Positions 9,130 through 17,451 of a stretch of DNA of 64,000 nucleotides are shown one piece after another (position 1 is the first letter of the stretch; every line of letters starts with the position of its first letter). The notes beneath the pieces are model-generated. The model was not told the origin of the DNA, did not search any database, and saw only the letters and a program-made list of their open reading frames with translations. The position numbers and the translations under genes are program-made. Source of the stretch: Haloterrigena salina JCM 13891 (GTDB lineage Archaea > Halobacteriota > Halobacteria > Halobacteriales > Natrialbaceae); contig NZ_AOIS01000051.1 of assembly GCF_000337495.1 (NCBI RefSeq), forward strand, positions 74,198 through 138,197. Direction: 5' to 3'.

Positions 9130-9441
9130 ATGCTAGACGTCGATCCGACGGGACTGGGCCTCGAGTTCGGGGGCAGCGCGGTCGTTGGTGGAGTACTCGG
9201 ATTCGCCACGAAACAGATCGCGAAACTGCTCGCGATCATCGTCGGCGTCGAGTTGATGGCCGTTCGCTACCTCGAGTCCCAGGAAATCGTCACGGTCGAC
9301 TGGAGCCGCCTCTCCGCGGGACTGCTCGAGACGGGCGACCGCGCCCAGGAGGGCGTTCACTGGCTCGTGTCGGCGCTCTCGATGGTCGCGGTCGGGGCTG
9401 GCTTCGCCAGCGGCTTCCTGATCGGCTACCACCGCGGCTGA
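9130..9441 (+). CDS. FUN14 family membrane protein
   Basis: 103-residue small membrane protein of the FUN14 family. The N-terminal LGLEFGGSAVVGGVLGFATKQIAKL is the family-typical Gly-rich first helix, with a second hydrophobic helix (AIIVGVELMAVRYL) and a third near the C terminus (LVSALSMVAVGAGFASGFLIGYHRG). The GTG at 9127 directly precedes the ATG at 9130; I use the ATG. In eukaryotes FUNDC1 is a mitophagy receptor; the archaeal role is unknown. The convergent SBDS gene ends 27 bases away. Confidence 0.8.
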   Translation: MLDVDPTGLGLEFGGSAVVGGVLGFATKQIAKLLAIIVGVELMAVRYLESQEIVTVDWSRLSAGLLETGDRAQEGVHWLVSALSMVAVGAGFASGFLIGYHRG

Positions 9442-9468
9442 AAAGGCCGCACTGCCCGCCGGAACGTC

Positions 9469-10194
9469 CTACCGCGTCTTCAGGTCGTCCTTGTCTTTGA
9501 TGATCTCCGTCTCAGCCTCGCCGCTGGAGTGTTCGTTGACGACGTCGTAGAAGTCGTTTTGCATCCCCGCGGGGAAGGTGATGACGCCGACCCACGAGCC
9601 GTCGGCCTGCCACTCCTCGCGCTCTAAGTCACCGAACTGACGGACCTGCGCCTGCGCGCTGCCGGCGTACTCGGCGGGGATCTGCACGGCGATGGTCACC
9701 TCCTCGAATCGGATCGGGATGACGGGACGCAGGTCGTCGAGCGCGTCGTCGACCTGGCTCTCGACGGGTTCCATCGGATCGACCGTGAACCCGGCCTGCT
9801 CCAGAGCGTTCTCGATGCGCTCGGGCGGGTGGGGCGCGTTGTCCATCTGGGGGTTGACCGCGTTGCGCGCGATGGTGTCGATCAGTTGCTTGCGCTTCTG
9901 TTCTTGCATCTCGCGGCGCTGGTCGGCCGTGATCTGGATCTCCCCCTCCTTGATCACTTCGGGGATGATCTCGAGGGGATCCGTCGTATCGAAGACCGTC
10001 TCGAGGTCGTCCTCGGCGGGACGGTCGCCCCGCGACGCGTCCTCGAAGACGTCCTCGGCGGCGATCACGTCCTCGAGGTCGCCGTCGAACTCGTCGCGTT
10101 TGATCTCCAGTGCCGCGTCCGGGTCTACGAGCACTTCGAAGCGCGCCCCGTGTGACTCGAGTCGCGCCGTCACCGCCTCGTCGAGCGATATCAT
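9469..10194 (-). CDS. ribosome maturation factor SBDS
   Basis: Archaeal Shwachman-Bodian-Diamond protein orthologue, 241 residues. In eukaryotes it works with EFL1 to release the anti-association factor eIF6 from new 60S subunits; the archaeal protein binds the large subunit. The N-terminal FYSH domain (ISLDEAVTARLESHGARFEVLVDP), the helical middle (ITADQRREMQEQKRKQLIDTIARNAVNPQ) and the ferredoxin-like C-terminal domain (RPVIPIRFEEVTIAVQIPAEYAGSA) are all present. I set the start at the ATG giving MISLDEAV, the usual family N terminus; the longer frame would begin with TTG. Confidence 0.95.
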   Translation of the reverse strand: MISLDEAVTARLESHGARFEVLVDPDAALEIKRDEFDGDLEDVIAAEDVFEDASRGDRPAEDDLETVFDTTDPLEIIPEVIKEGEIQITADQRREMQEQKRKQLIDTIARNAVNPQMDNAPHPPERIENALEQAGFTVDPMEPVESQVDDALDDLRPVIPIRFEEVTIAVQIPAEYAGSAQAQVRQFGDLEREEWQADGSWVGVITFPAGMQNDFYDVVNEHSSGEAETEIIKDKDDLKTR

Positions 10195-10507
10195 ATCGGT
10201 TGCTTCCCCCGCCAATGAAAAGAGTGTTTCCCGATATTACGGCGCGGGTTCCGGGTTCGACCCCGCTTCGAACCGGCGACAGCCGGTCGTCCGGTCGGTC
10301 GAGGCGAGCCGTCGCTCACGAACGCCGCCGCTGAGCGGGTACGGATCCGGTCGTCCATCGTGCGCGAGTGCAGGCAGACGGTGGATAGTTCGCACGCTCA
10401 CGCGCACGGATTGAACGGGAAAAGCGAATCGTTCCGTGGGTCGAACCCGTCGTCGACGCGCGGGACGAAGGCGGTACTCGAGTCGAAATCGAGCGAGTCG
10501 GAGTCGG

Positions 10508-11278
<771 letters not shown>

Positions 11279-11282
11279 AGTA

Positions 11283-11768
11283 TCACGCTAAATCGTAATC
11301 GAGGTCTGTCGCACCCGCGAACGCCTCATCGAGTCGCACGTCTGCAACGCATTCCCGCAGAACGGCGACTCGCTCCTCGTTCCCGAACACGACGTTTCTC
11401 TTCTCGGAATCTTGCCCGCGGCGTCCTAAATACTTTTCTTCAGCGGCACGGATCGTACCACTGATACCGCAGACCCGTACGCCGACCGCAGCGCCGTCGA
11501 TCTCGTCGATACAGGCGAGGGCCGCGCGGGCCGGTTCGGTCTCGCCGCGGCGGACGCGGACGATCGCCTCGCCGGTTTCGCCGGCGAATTCGAACCTGAG
11601 GACGGTCATATCGGCGTGGGCGCTGCCCGGATCCCCTAGCAGATTCTGGGCCGCGTACCAGCACTCCCGCTGGAACGCCCGGCGATCGATTGCGGCGTCG
11701 GGCCAGGTCTCGAGTTCGACGGCGAGGTACCGCCACCGCGGTTGGAGGTGTTTCGGGAGGTGTTTCAT
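11283..11768 (-). CDS. rnp2: RNase P protein component 2 (Pop5)
   Basis: 161-residue Pop5/Rpp14-family protein, a subunit of archaeal RNase P that pairs with Rpp30 to support cleavage of 5 prime tRNA leaders. Family features include the opening MKHLPKHLQPRWRYLAVE, FQRECWYAAQNLLGD, and the SGTIRAAEEKYLG stretch at about 115-127. The ATG overlaps the stop of the preceding methyltransferase (ATGA), so translation is probably coupled. psmA follows after 4 bases. The C-terminal 25 residues are acidic and variable. Confidence 0.93.
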   Translation of the reverse strand: MKHLPKHLQPRWRYLAVELETWPDAAIDRRAFQRECWYAAQNLLGDPGSAHADMTVLRFEFAGETGEAIVRVRRGETEPARAALACIDEIDGAAVGVRVCGISGTIRAAEEKYLGRRGQDSEKRNVVFGNEERVAVLRECVADVRLDEAFAGATDLDYDLA

Positions 11769-12484
11769 TCGTCCGCAGCGGGGTCGTCGGGATTGCCGAC
11801 CTCGCCCTCGCCCTCAACCTCGGCGGCGTTTGGCGAGCGTTCGGCGACCAGCACGCCGACCTGGTCGTGGACGCGTTCGACGGCGGTCAGCGAGAAGCCG
11901 GCGTCAGTGAAGGCGTCGGCGAGCGCGCCGACCGTCGCGGGGTCGTCGACCTCTGGCGAGTAGAACGGCGCGTCGGAATCCGGCTCGCCGAAGAACATCA
12001 CGTCACCGAGGACGAACTTGCGCGGCTCGAGACCGGCGATGACGTCGATCGCCTCGCGCTTTTCGTCGTCCGAGAGGTGGTGCATGGCGAAGTTCGAGGT
12101 GACGACGTCCACGCGAGCGGAGCGAGTGTGGGTTCGAGGCGTCTCCGACGACTCGGTGTCGACCGGGCCGTCGTACTCGGGCTCCCGGAAGGTGCCGTAG
12201 TCGAACTCGAGGTTCTCGAGGCCCTCCTCGTCGGCCTTGCGCTCGGCTTCCTCCATCATCCCCTCGCTGATGTCGCGGCCGACCACGCGGTCGGCGTCGG
12301 GGGCGAGCGCGAGCGCGATGGCGCCGGTCCCCGTCCCGAGGTCGAGAACGACGTCGTCCTCGCCGGGGGCGGCGTGTTCGATCACGAGGTTCGCACAGGC
12401 GCGGTACTCGTCGGACTTCGACTCGTCGTACTCGCCGGCCTTCTCGTCGAATCGGGCGGCGTGGTCTTCAAGGCTCTTCTTCAT
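11765..12484 (-). CDS. class I SAM-dependent methyltransferase
   Basis: 239-residue Rossmann-fold methyltransferase starting MKKSLEDHAARFDEKAGEYDESK. SAM-binding motif I is LDLGTGTGAIAL (about residues 48-59), followed by VVGRDISEGMM (motif II) and NFAMHHLSDDEK (motif IV region). The family recurs between rnp3 and rnp2 in haloarchaea, so tRNA, rRNA or a cluster protein is a plausible substrate, but that is inference. The ATG at 12484 overlaps the end of rnp3 by 17 bases; a TTG further up is less likely. A short stretch (SSETPRTHTRSA) near residue 125 looks inserted and is encoded by low-complexity DNA like that in the spacers. Confidence 0.85.
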   Translation of the reverse strand: MKKSLEDHAARFDEKAGEYDESKSDEYRACANLVIEHAAPGEDDVVLDLGTGTGAIALALAPDADRVVGRDISEGMMEEAERKADEEGLENLEFDYGTFREPEYDGPVDTESSETPRTHTRSARVDVVTSNFAMHHLSDDEKREAIDVIAGLEPRKFVLGDVMFFGEPDSDAPFYSPEVDDPATVGALADAFTDAGFSLTAVERVHDQVGVLVAERSPNAAEVEGEGEVGNPDDPAADE

Positions 12485-13172
12485 ACCTGCCCCGTTCGAC
12501 CCCGGGCTCAATGAACGACTCGGACTGGATGCGGCGGTTGCGCTCGGCGAGTCGCCCCCACTCTGCTAACCCTCGCTCGACGAACGCCGTCGAGAGGCCG
12601 ATCTCCTCGCCGAGCGCCGTCAGTTCGCGGGGAGCACGCAACTCGAGGTGCGAGCGCGGGTTCGCGCTGACCACGTAGGGGGCGTCGTAGTGGCCGACGA
12701 TCTCCTCGAGTTTGCGCAGCGACTGGAGAACTCTGACTCGACGTCCGCCGCTGGTCCGGAGCACCCCCGAGAGGTCGAACTCGAGGCGGACGCCGTTCTC
12801 GACCGCCGCCTTCACCAGCACGTGGTTCACGTCGCCGTTGTCGGCCATCGGGTGGGCCAGCACGTCGACCTTCTCGCTCTCGACGGCGAATCGGTTCATG
12901 GCGTTCGTCCCGCCGTGAACGCCGACGATCGTCTCGGTCGTCCGGTAGTTGCCGACGGAGCCGCTGGCCTCCTGTGGGTCGTCGGCGCGGATCTCGAGGC
13001 CCTCCACGACGTCGATCCCGTATGCCTCGCGGATCGCCTCGGCGTCGTAGTCGGCTCTCGAGTCGTGGTGGTTGCGCACGACCACGCCCTCGAAGCCGTA
13101 GTCGGCCGCCGTCTTCGCGAACCGGGCGACCGTGCTCTCTCCGTCTGGGTGGGCGTGGACGGCCTCGTACAT
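12468..13172 (-). CDS. rnp3: RNase P protein component 3 (Rpp30)
   Basis: 234-residue TIM-barrel protein of the Rpp30/PHP-like family, the partner of Pop5 in archaeal RNase P. Characteristic segments: MYEAVHAHPDG, GFEGVVVRNHHDSRADY, GVHGGTNAMNRFAVES, VDVLAHPM, and the late VSANPRSHLELRAPREL. It is the first gene of the minus-strand run rnp3, methyltransferase, rnp2, psmA; overlaps and gaps of a few bases indicate one transcript. The region upstream (13173-13464) is GC-rich and lacks an obvious TATA box. Confidence 0.93.
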   Translation of the reverse strand: MYEAVHAHPDGESTVARFAKTAADYGFEGVVVRNHHDSRADYDAEAIREAYGIDVVEGLEIRADDPQEASGSVGNYRTTETIVGVHGGTNAMNRFAVESEKVDVLAHPMADNGDVNHVLVKAAVENGVRLEFDLSGVLRTSGGRRVRVLQSLRKLEEIVGHYDAPYVVSANPRSHLELRAPRELTALGEEIGLSTAFVERGLAEWGRLAERNRRIQSESFIEPGVERGRYEEEP

Positions 13173-13425
13173 ACTCGAGTCGTCTCGCGGCGGCGACTTG
13201 GGGTTTGCGTCATGCGACGGTACTCAGCGTCGAGTCGTTCGCAAAATCACGTGGCCGGGAGCGTGTCTCGAGCGCTGCGAGAGACCCGCGACCCGGGGAA
13301 GGGCAGGCCATCGCCCGACGACCGCGAGCGAGGCCGAAGGCCGAGCGAGCGGGCCGACGACTGATGTGAGTGAGGACTAACAGGACGAACGGAAGGAGGA
13401 GTGCTTTTTGTCAACGTTTTGCCGA

Positions 13426-13448
13426 GTGCGGTCGCGAAGCGACCGCAC
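13426..13448. repeat. perfect inverted repeat downstream of the TbsP-like gene
   Basis: GTGCGGTCGC, three bases, then GCGACCGCAC: a perfect 10-bp stem beginning 17 bases past the stop of the regulator gene. Transcribed on the minus strand it is not followed by a U run, so it may protect an RNA end rather than terminate. Confidence 0.5.
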
Positions 13449-13464
13449 GCAGAGCAAAAGGTTG

Positions 13465-14283
13465 TTAGTTCAGGATGGACTGTGCGACCGTCGCGAGCTG
13501 CCCGTTATCCGCTTCCTGGAGTCGGTCGTCGCCGATCTTCAGGCGAAGGCGCGGGCGACCGACGTCGATCGGGACCTTCTCGGTGTCGATGAGGCCCATG
13601 TCCTCGAGTTTGGTCTTCGTGCGGCTGAACGTGGCTTTCGAGGCGATGCCGACGTCCTCGCCCCACTTGCTGATGTCGTACAGCAGGGCCTCGTTCTTGG
13701 CCGCGACGAGCAGCGAGATCGTCACTTCGTCGAGTCCGTCGCCGTCGCCGCGGGCGGTCTCGAGCGAGTTGAGGATCGACGTGAAGTCGTCTTCGGCCTC
13801 GGGGCTGATCTCCTCGGAGAGGGTCTCGCGAACGGCCGTGATCGGCGGCGTCCGGAGGTTGAATTCGGCGGCGTCGTCCCAGCGGGCCGCGTAGGTGTCG
13901 TAGGTGTCTTCGACGAAGCTCTCGTCGTCCGTGACGAGGCCGCCGACGCGGTCGCCGGCGTGGACGATGGCGATCACTCGGTCCTCGGTGACCAAAAGCG
14001 AGTTCTCGGGCGCCTCCTCGAGCGTGCGGAGCGCGAGGGCGTCCTCGCTGATGAGGTCCGCGGCGTTCGAGGCGACGATGAAGTCGTCCATGACGTCTTT
14101 CAGCGTTCGTTCGTCGGCGAGCATGTGGACGGACGGCAGGTCGCCGTCGAACGCGGTCGCGACGGAAACGAACTCTTCGATGGCGTCCCCCGACGGGTTG
14201 ACCATGTAGACGTCCCCGGTCGCCTCCTCGAGAACGGAGTCGAGGATATCGTCAATCTGGTGGTTGAGTAAATTCGAGGTCAT
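13465..14283 (-). CDS. TbsP-like transcriptional regulator
   Basis: 272 residues matching my recollection of the haloarchaeal TbsP/DUF5821 family; in Haloferax volcanii TbsP co-regulates gapII with TrmB. The N-terminal two thirds is an alpha/beta domain (VYMVNPSGDAIEEFVSVATAFDG..., SLLVTEDRVIAIVHAGDRVGGLVT) reminiscent of ligand-sensing or phospholipase D-like folds. A C-terminal winged helix follows (SKWGEDVGIASKATFSRTKTKLEDMGLIDTEKVPIDVGRPRLRL). Transcribed alone, with an AT-rich promoter element 28-39 bases upstream. The regulator role is well supported by the HTH; the exact regulon is not. Confidence 0.75.
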   Translation of the reverse strand: MTSNLLNHQIDDILDSVLEEATGDVYMVNPSGDAIEEFVSVATAFDGDLPSVHMLADERTLKDVMDDFIVASNAADLISEDALALRTLEEAPENSLLVTEDRVIAIVHAGDRVGGLVTDDESFVEDTYDTYAARWDDAAEFNLRTPPITAVRETLSEEISPEAEDDFTSILNSLETARGDGDGLDEVTISLLVAAKNEALLYDISKWGEDVGIASKATFSRTKTKLEDMGLIDTEKVPIDVGRPRLRLKIGDDRLQEADNGQLATVAQSILN

Positions 14284-14310
14284 GTCTATACAGAAGTAAA
14301 CGTACGGATC

Positions 14311-14322
14311 TTACTTAATTTT
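14311..14322 (-). promoter_or_regulatory. TATA-like element of the TbsP-like gene
   Basis: AAAATTAAGTAA on the minus strand, 28-39 bases before the ATG at 14283. This fits a leaderless or nearly leaderless transcript. Confidence 0.5.
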
Positions 14323-14541
14323 GGTGGCCGAATCCACACCAGAACATCGTGTGCGACGGCGACGCCGGTAATTTTTGTCCGGGTTCTCGTCAGTTGACCG
14401 ACGAGATGGCGCCGAATCTACGTTCTGTCGGAAATCTGTCTAGAACCGTCAGACCGTTCGACTGTACCGCCGTTAGCCACTCGTAAACAGTTGTAGAATT
14501 GACGATAGATATATAGTAACGATCTGTTATTGTTAGGTCGT

Positions 14542-14667
14542 ATGGGTGTCAGCTGCGAGCGATTACGGTTGGTTACGCGTGAATTCCTCTGTCGGGCGTA
14601 TACGGCCGAGAGAGCGGATCGACCGGCGATGCGAGCCAAGCGCGTCAGCACGTACGGCGGCCCTTGA
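14542..14667 (+). pseudogene. possible truncated small gene at the element edge
   Basis: An ATG at 14542 opens a 41-codon frame (MGVSCERLRLVTREFL...) that ends in a TGA formed by the terminal TTGA of the mobile element. A TATA-like GATATATAG lies about 25-33 bases upstream. It looks like the 5 prime part of a gene cut by insertion, but the product is too short to identify and could be spurious. Confidence 0.25.
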
Positions 14668-15102
14668 CCTCCTCCCACGACTGACGTTGTGGGATTCCTC
14701 CGCTTGGCTGTCGGACTATGCCGATTCCACGGAGGCAACTTTTCCACCTCAAGACGGGTACTCCGGTCTGTGTGATCCCCATTGGGACGTGCCCTCTCGG
14801 GAGAGTCTGGTGTCTCCGACCATTCGTGGTCGTCCCACTCGAGGCACACGGGCTGGGCCATCAGCCCGGCCTTCATGGGTCTTCGCTCGCTCGCCGCACT
14901 CTGGACACGTACCTCCATCAACGTCGGCGACGATCAGTACGAGAAATTGCAACGGCTCAAGGACGAGTACGGGTTGCTGTGGGACTGTTGGTACAGGGTA
15001 TATGGCGAGCGAAGAAGACGCTATAACACGGGATAGCCCGCGGTCAGACGCTCGTGATGAGGTACACAAGTGACGGATTCACCCCACGACTAACGTCGTG
15101 GG
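14664..15102 (-). mobile_element. decayed IS200/IS605-type element or PATE-like non-autonomous element
   Basis: Two similar hairpins bracket about 440 bases. At 14674-14693, CCCACGAC, TGAC, GTTGTGGG (one G-T mismatch) lies next to a minus-strand end reading GGAGGAGGTCAA. At 15083-15102 there is a perfect CCCACGAC, TAAC, GTCGTGGG. Haloarchaeal IS200/IS605 (IS1341-type) elements and their palindrome-associated derivatives (PATEs) end in such subterminal hairpins, with GGAATCCC before the stem and TCAA at the tip. No tnpA or tnpB survives; inside are only short frameshifted fragments, including a CPECGERAKTHEG zinc-ribbon remnant on the minus strand. Exact ends are uncertain. Confidence 0.6.
14920..15073 (+). 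pseudogene. degraded ribbon-helix-helix-like gene fragment
   Basis: Frame pieces read TSINVGDDQYEKLQRLKDEYGL, then in a second frame LLVQGIWRAKK, then in a third EDAITRDSPRSDARDEVHK. Joined, they resemble a small haloarchaeal RHH/VapB-type DNA-binding protein with a polar C-terminal tail, broken by at least two frameshifts. It lies inside the decayed mobile element. The identification rests on the pattern of the first 20 residues only. Confidence 0.4.
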
Positions 15103-15127
15103 CTCTCTCCTGTGTTCTCTGTAGGAA

Positions 15128-17248
15128 TCACTCGACGAACCGCGACGCCAACTCCGTCGACCAGTAGACGTCGCCGTTGAAGATCACCGACGCTTCCGTT
15201 TCTTGGAGTAGCGTGGCCAGTTCCGACTTCGTCACGGTGAAATTCGACTGCGTGCCACAGAGGTAGGCGAACTCGTTGTCCTCGACGTGCGGGAAGTAGT
15301 ACGAGCCCGTGACCCGCGTCGAGTAACAGTCGAACGTGACCAGGTACTCGGCGCGCTCGTCCTCGAGTTTCTCGAGCGTGAGCGTGGTCGGGACGCGGTG
15401 TTCGCCCTGGGTCAGCGAGTGCGTGCCGTCGCCGACGACGGCGTAGTCTTTCCCCATCATGATGCGCCTGCGCGCAAGCCCCATCGCGCGTTCGATGCTG
15501 AACCCGTGGACGAGGAGTTTGGCGAACGTCGAGCCGACCTTGACGGCGTGGTCGTTGAGGACCTTCGAGAAGGTGACCGCGCCGGCGACGCTCCCCCGCT
15601 CGATGAGCCCCATCCCCTCGTAGTAGGAGCCACAGGCGTTGAGGAAGAACGTCTGGGTGTTACAGCGAGAGAGACTCGAGGTCGAGAGGTAGCCGTCGGA
15701 ACAGCGCAGGCCGTCGGTTTCGCAGTGGCCGATGTAGTGGACGAAGTCGTGGTCGTCCTCGAAGACGCGCGCGAGTTCGGCCGTCGAGAGCGATTCGTCG
15801 ACGGTCACCTCCATCGAGAGTTCCTCGGATCGCTGGCGGTAGATCTCGGCGACATCGTCGTGTTCGCCGGCCATCTCGGGATCGTTCAGGACGACGGCGA
15901 TCGACGTCGAGTCGGTCGCGCGCTCGAGGTAGTCCAGCCGGTTGTGGTAGGCCTCGGGGGTCGTCTTGAAGACGTCGATCGGGACGCCGTCGGCGAGCCA
16001 GCCGTGGACCCGCCCGTTGTGGAGTTCGGGTTTGACGATGTCGACCGACGCGACCTTCCCGGTGCTCGCCCGGCTGCGGCCGTCGGGGCCGTCGTTTCCG
16101 TCGCGTGAACCGCCGCCGCGATAGAAGTCCTCCAGCGAGCGCTCGACGAGCTCCTTTCCCTCGAGTTCGGAGGTCCGGGGCATGTGGACTAGGCTCATCC
16201 GGTCGAGCAGAAAAGGGAGCGACTCGACGCTGTCGTAGTCGGGGCGGACGTACGTCGAGAGGTGCCAGTCGGGGAGGCGGTGTTCGATGGCGGCGTCGGG
16301 CACCTCGAGGTAGGTCGCGAGTCGGCGCTGGGGGCCGGCCTCGTAGAGTTCCTCGGCGTCGAGACCGAGGACCTCGAGCATGCTCTGTTCGGCCAGGTTC
16401 GTCCCGTAGGGGCCGGCGTTGCGGACCAGACAGTCGAAGAAGAAGGCCTTCCGGAGCAGTCGATCGACGTCGCGCTCGAGACCGGGCATCGGCGACAGCC
16501 GCTTCTCGACGGCGAACTCCGGGAGGCGAAGCGTCGCGTGGCTCGGCCCGGTTGGGGGACGCTCGCGGGGTTCGATCGTCGCCTGCAGGTAGTAGGCCAG
16601 CGGCGCGGCGACGAACAGCGACTCGTAGTCGGCCGGGACGATCAGTTCGATCCCCGACGGGGAGAAGTCCTCTCGGATGCAGTCCGGAATCTCGAGGCTG
16701 TCGCCGCGCTCGAGCAGCGACGGGTGGCCCCGGAGGGTCGGATAGGTGCGATCCGGGCCGTCGGTCTTGTGAGAGGTGGCGAGATGCGTGAGTCCGGCGG
16801 CGATCCCCTCGGGCGTGTCGGGGACGGTGATGGTTCCCGCGGGGAGTTCGTGGCGACTCCGGAAGCCGACGATCACGCGTACGCGATCGGGAAACCTGAC
16901 GACGGTCTCCTCGTAGCCGCCGGTCTTCTCGATCGTCGCCGTCCCGGAAAACCGGAGGTACGTCTTGATCTCCGTGTCGATGTCGACGACGTACTCGCCC
17001 GGGGACAGCGAGAGCGGCGCCCCGTCGGGATCGAGTTCGTGTTGCTCGTCCGAGCCGAGCGAAAACGCGTAGGCGACCGCGTGGGGGAATCGGAGTTCGT
17101 CCGTCGTCACGACGACCGTCTCGTCGACGGGCCGTGGGATGTCGGGTCCGGTTCCGCCGACGACGAGATCCCTTCCGTGAACCGACAGTTCGGCGTTGTC
17201 GGCGTCAGTCACGCGGAGCGCCCCGTCGTCTACCGCCCACTCTATCAT
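15128..17248 (-). CDS. CHAT-domain caspase-like protease
   Basis: 706-residue protein whose C-terminal third is a CHAT (caspase-like, separase-related) peptidase domain. The catalytic dyad is visible: His508 in VHYIGHCETDG and Cys539 in FFLNACGS. The expected GSVAGAVTF strand and the F..LL..G.S...A...AR helix pattern follow (about 551-600). The N-terminal 150 residues are beta-rich (MIEWAVDDGALRVTDADN); the middle is helical. No membrane segments. Start set at the ATG at 17248, since the frame above it begins with TTG. The gene stands alone, and its 3 prime end lies 26 bases from mobile-element debris. CHAT proteases elsewhere act in cell-death or defence pathways; the target here is unknown. 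Confidence 0.8.
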   Translation of the reverse strand: MIEWAVDDGALRVTDADNAELSVHGRDLVVGGTGPDIPRPVDETVVVTTDELRFPHAVAYAFSLGSDEQHELDPDGAPLSLSPGEYVVDIDTEIKTYLRFSGTATIEKTGGYEETVVRFPDRVRVIVGFRSRHELPAGTITVPDTPEGIAAGLTHLATSHKTDGPDRTYPTLRGHPSLLERGDSLEIPDCIREDFSPSGIELIVPADYESLFVAAPLAYYLQATIEPRERPPTGPSHATLRLPEFAVEKRLSPMPGLERDVDRLLRKAFFFDCLVRNAGPYGTNLAEQSMLEVLGLDAEELYEAGPQRRLATYLEVPDAAIEHRLPDWHLSTYVRPDYDSVESLPFLLDRMSLVHMPRTSELEGKELVERSLEDFYRGGGSRDGNDGPDGRSRASTGKVASVDIVKPELHNGRVHGWLADGVPIDVFKTTPEAYHNRLDYLERATDSTSIAVVLNDPEMAGEHDDVAEIYRQRSEELSMEVTVDESLSTAELARVFEDDHDFVHYIGHCETDGLRCSDGYLSTSSLSRCNTQTFFLNACGSYYEGMGLIERGSVAGAVTFSKVLNDHAVKVGSTFAKLLVHGFSIERAMGLARRRIMMGKDYAVVGDGTHSLTQGEHRVPTTLTLEKLEDERAEYLVTFDCYSTRVTGSYYFPHVEDNEFAYLCGTQSNFTVTKSELATLLQETEASVIFNGDVYWSTELASRFVE

Positions 17249-17421
17249 TCGGTACGCTGAATGTTCCCCGAGAAAGTTAGTTGTATCGGGAGTCAAAGCT
17301 TTGATAATTCAGGAGAGGTGCCGGGAGCGACCGTCGTTTGGCCGATTTTCGGCGGTGGATCCCGGTCGAATTGACACGTTGGGATCATTCCCAGCGGTGA
17401 GATTCGCCGAAGACGGGTACA

Positions 17422-17429
17422 CTTATACA
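17422..17429 (+). promoter_or_regulatory. TATA box of glyA
   Basis: CTTATACA lies 23-30 bases before the glyA ATG, so the mRNA is probably leaderless. Confidence 0.6.
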
Positions 17430-17451
17430 GTCTCCAGCCGGCACATCGGAC

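Noticed and set aside
14418..14921. 167-codon minus-strand frame through the decayed element
   Set aside because: It contains mobile-element end sequence and hairpins and shifts between remnant frames; treated as part of the element rather than a gene.
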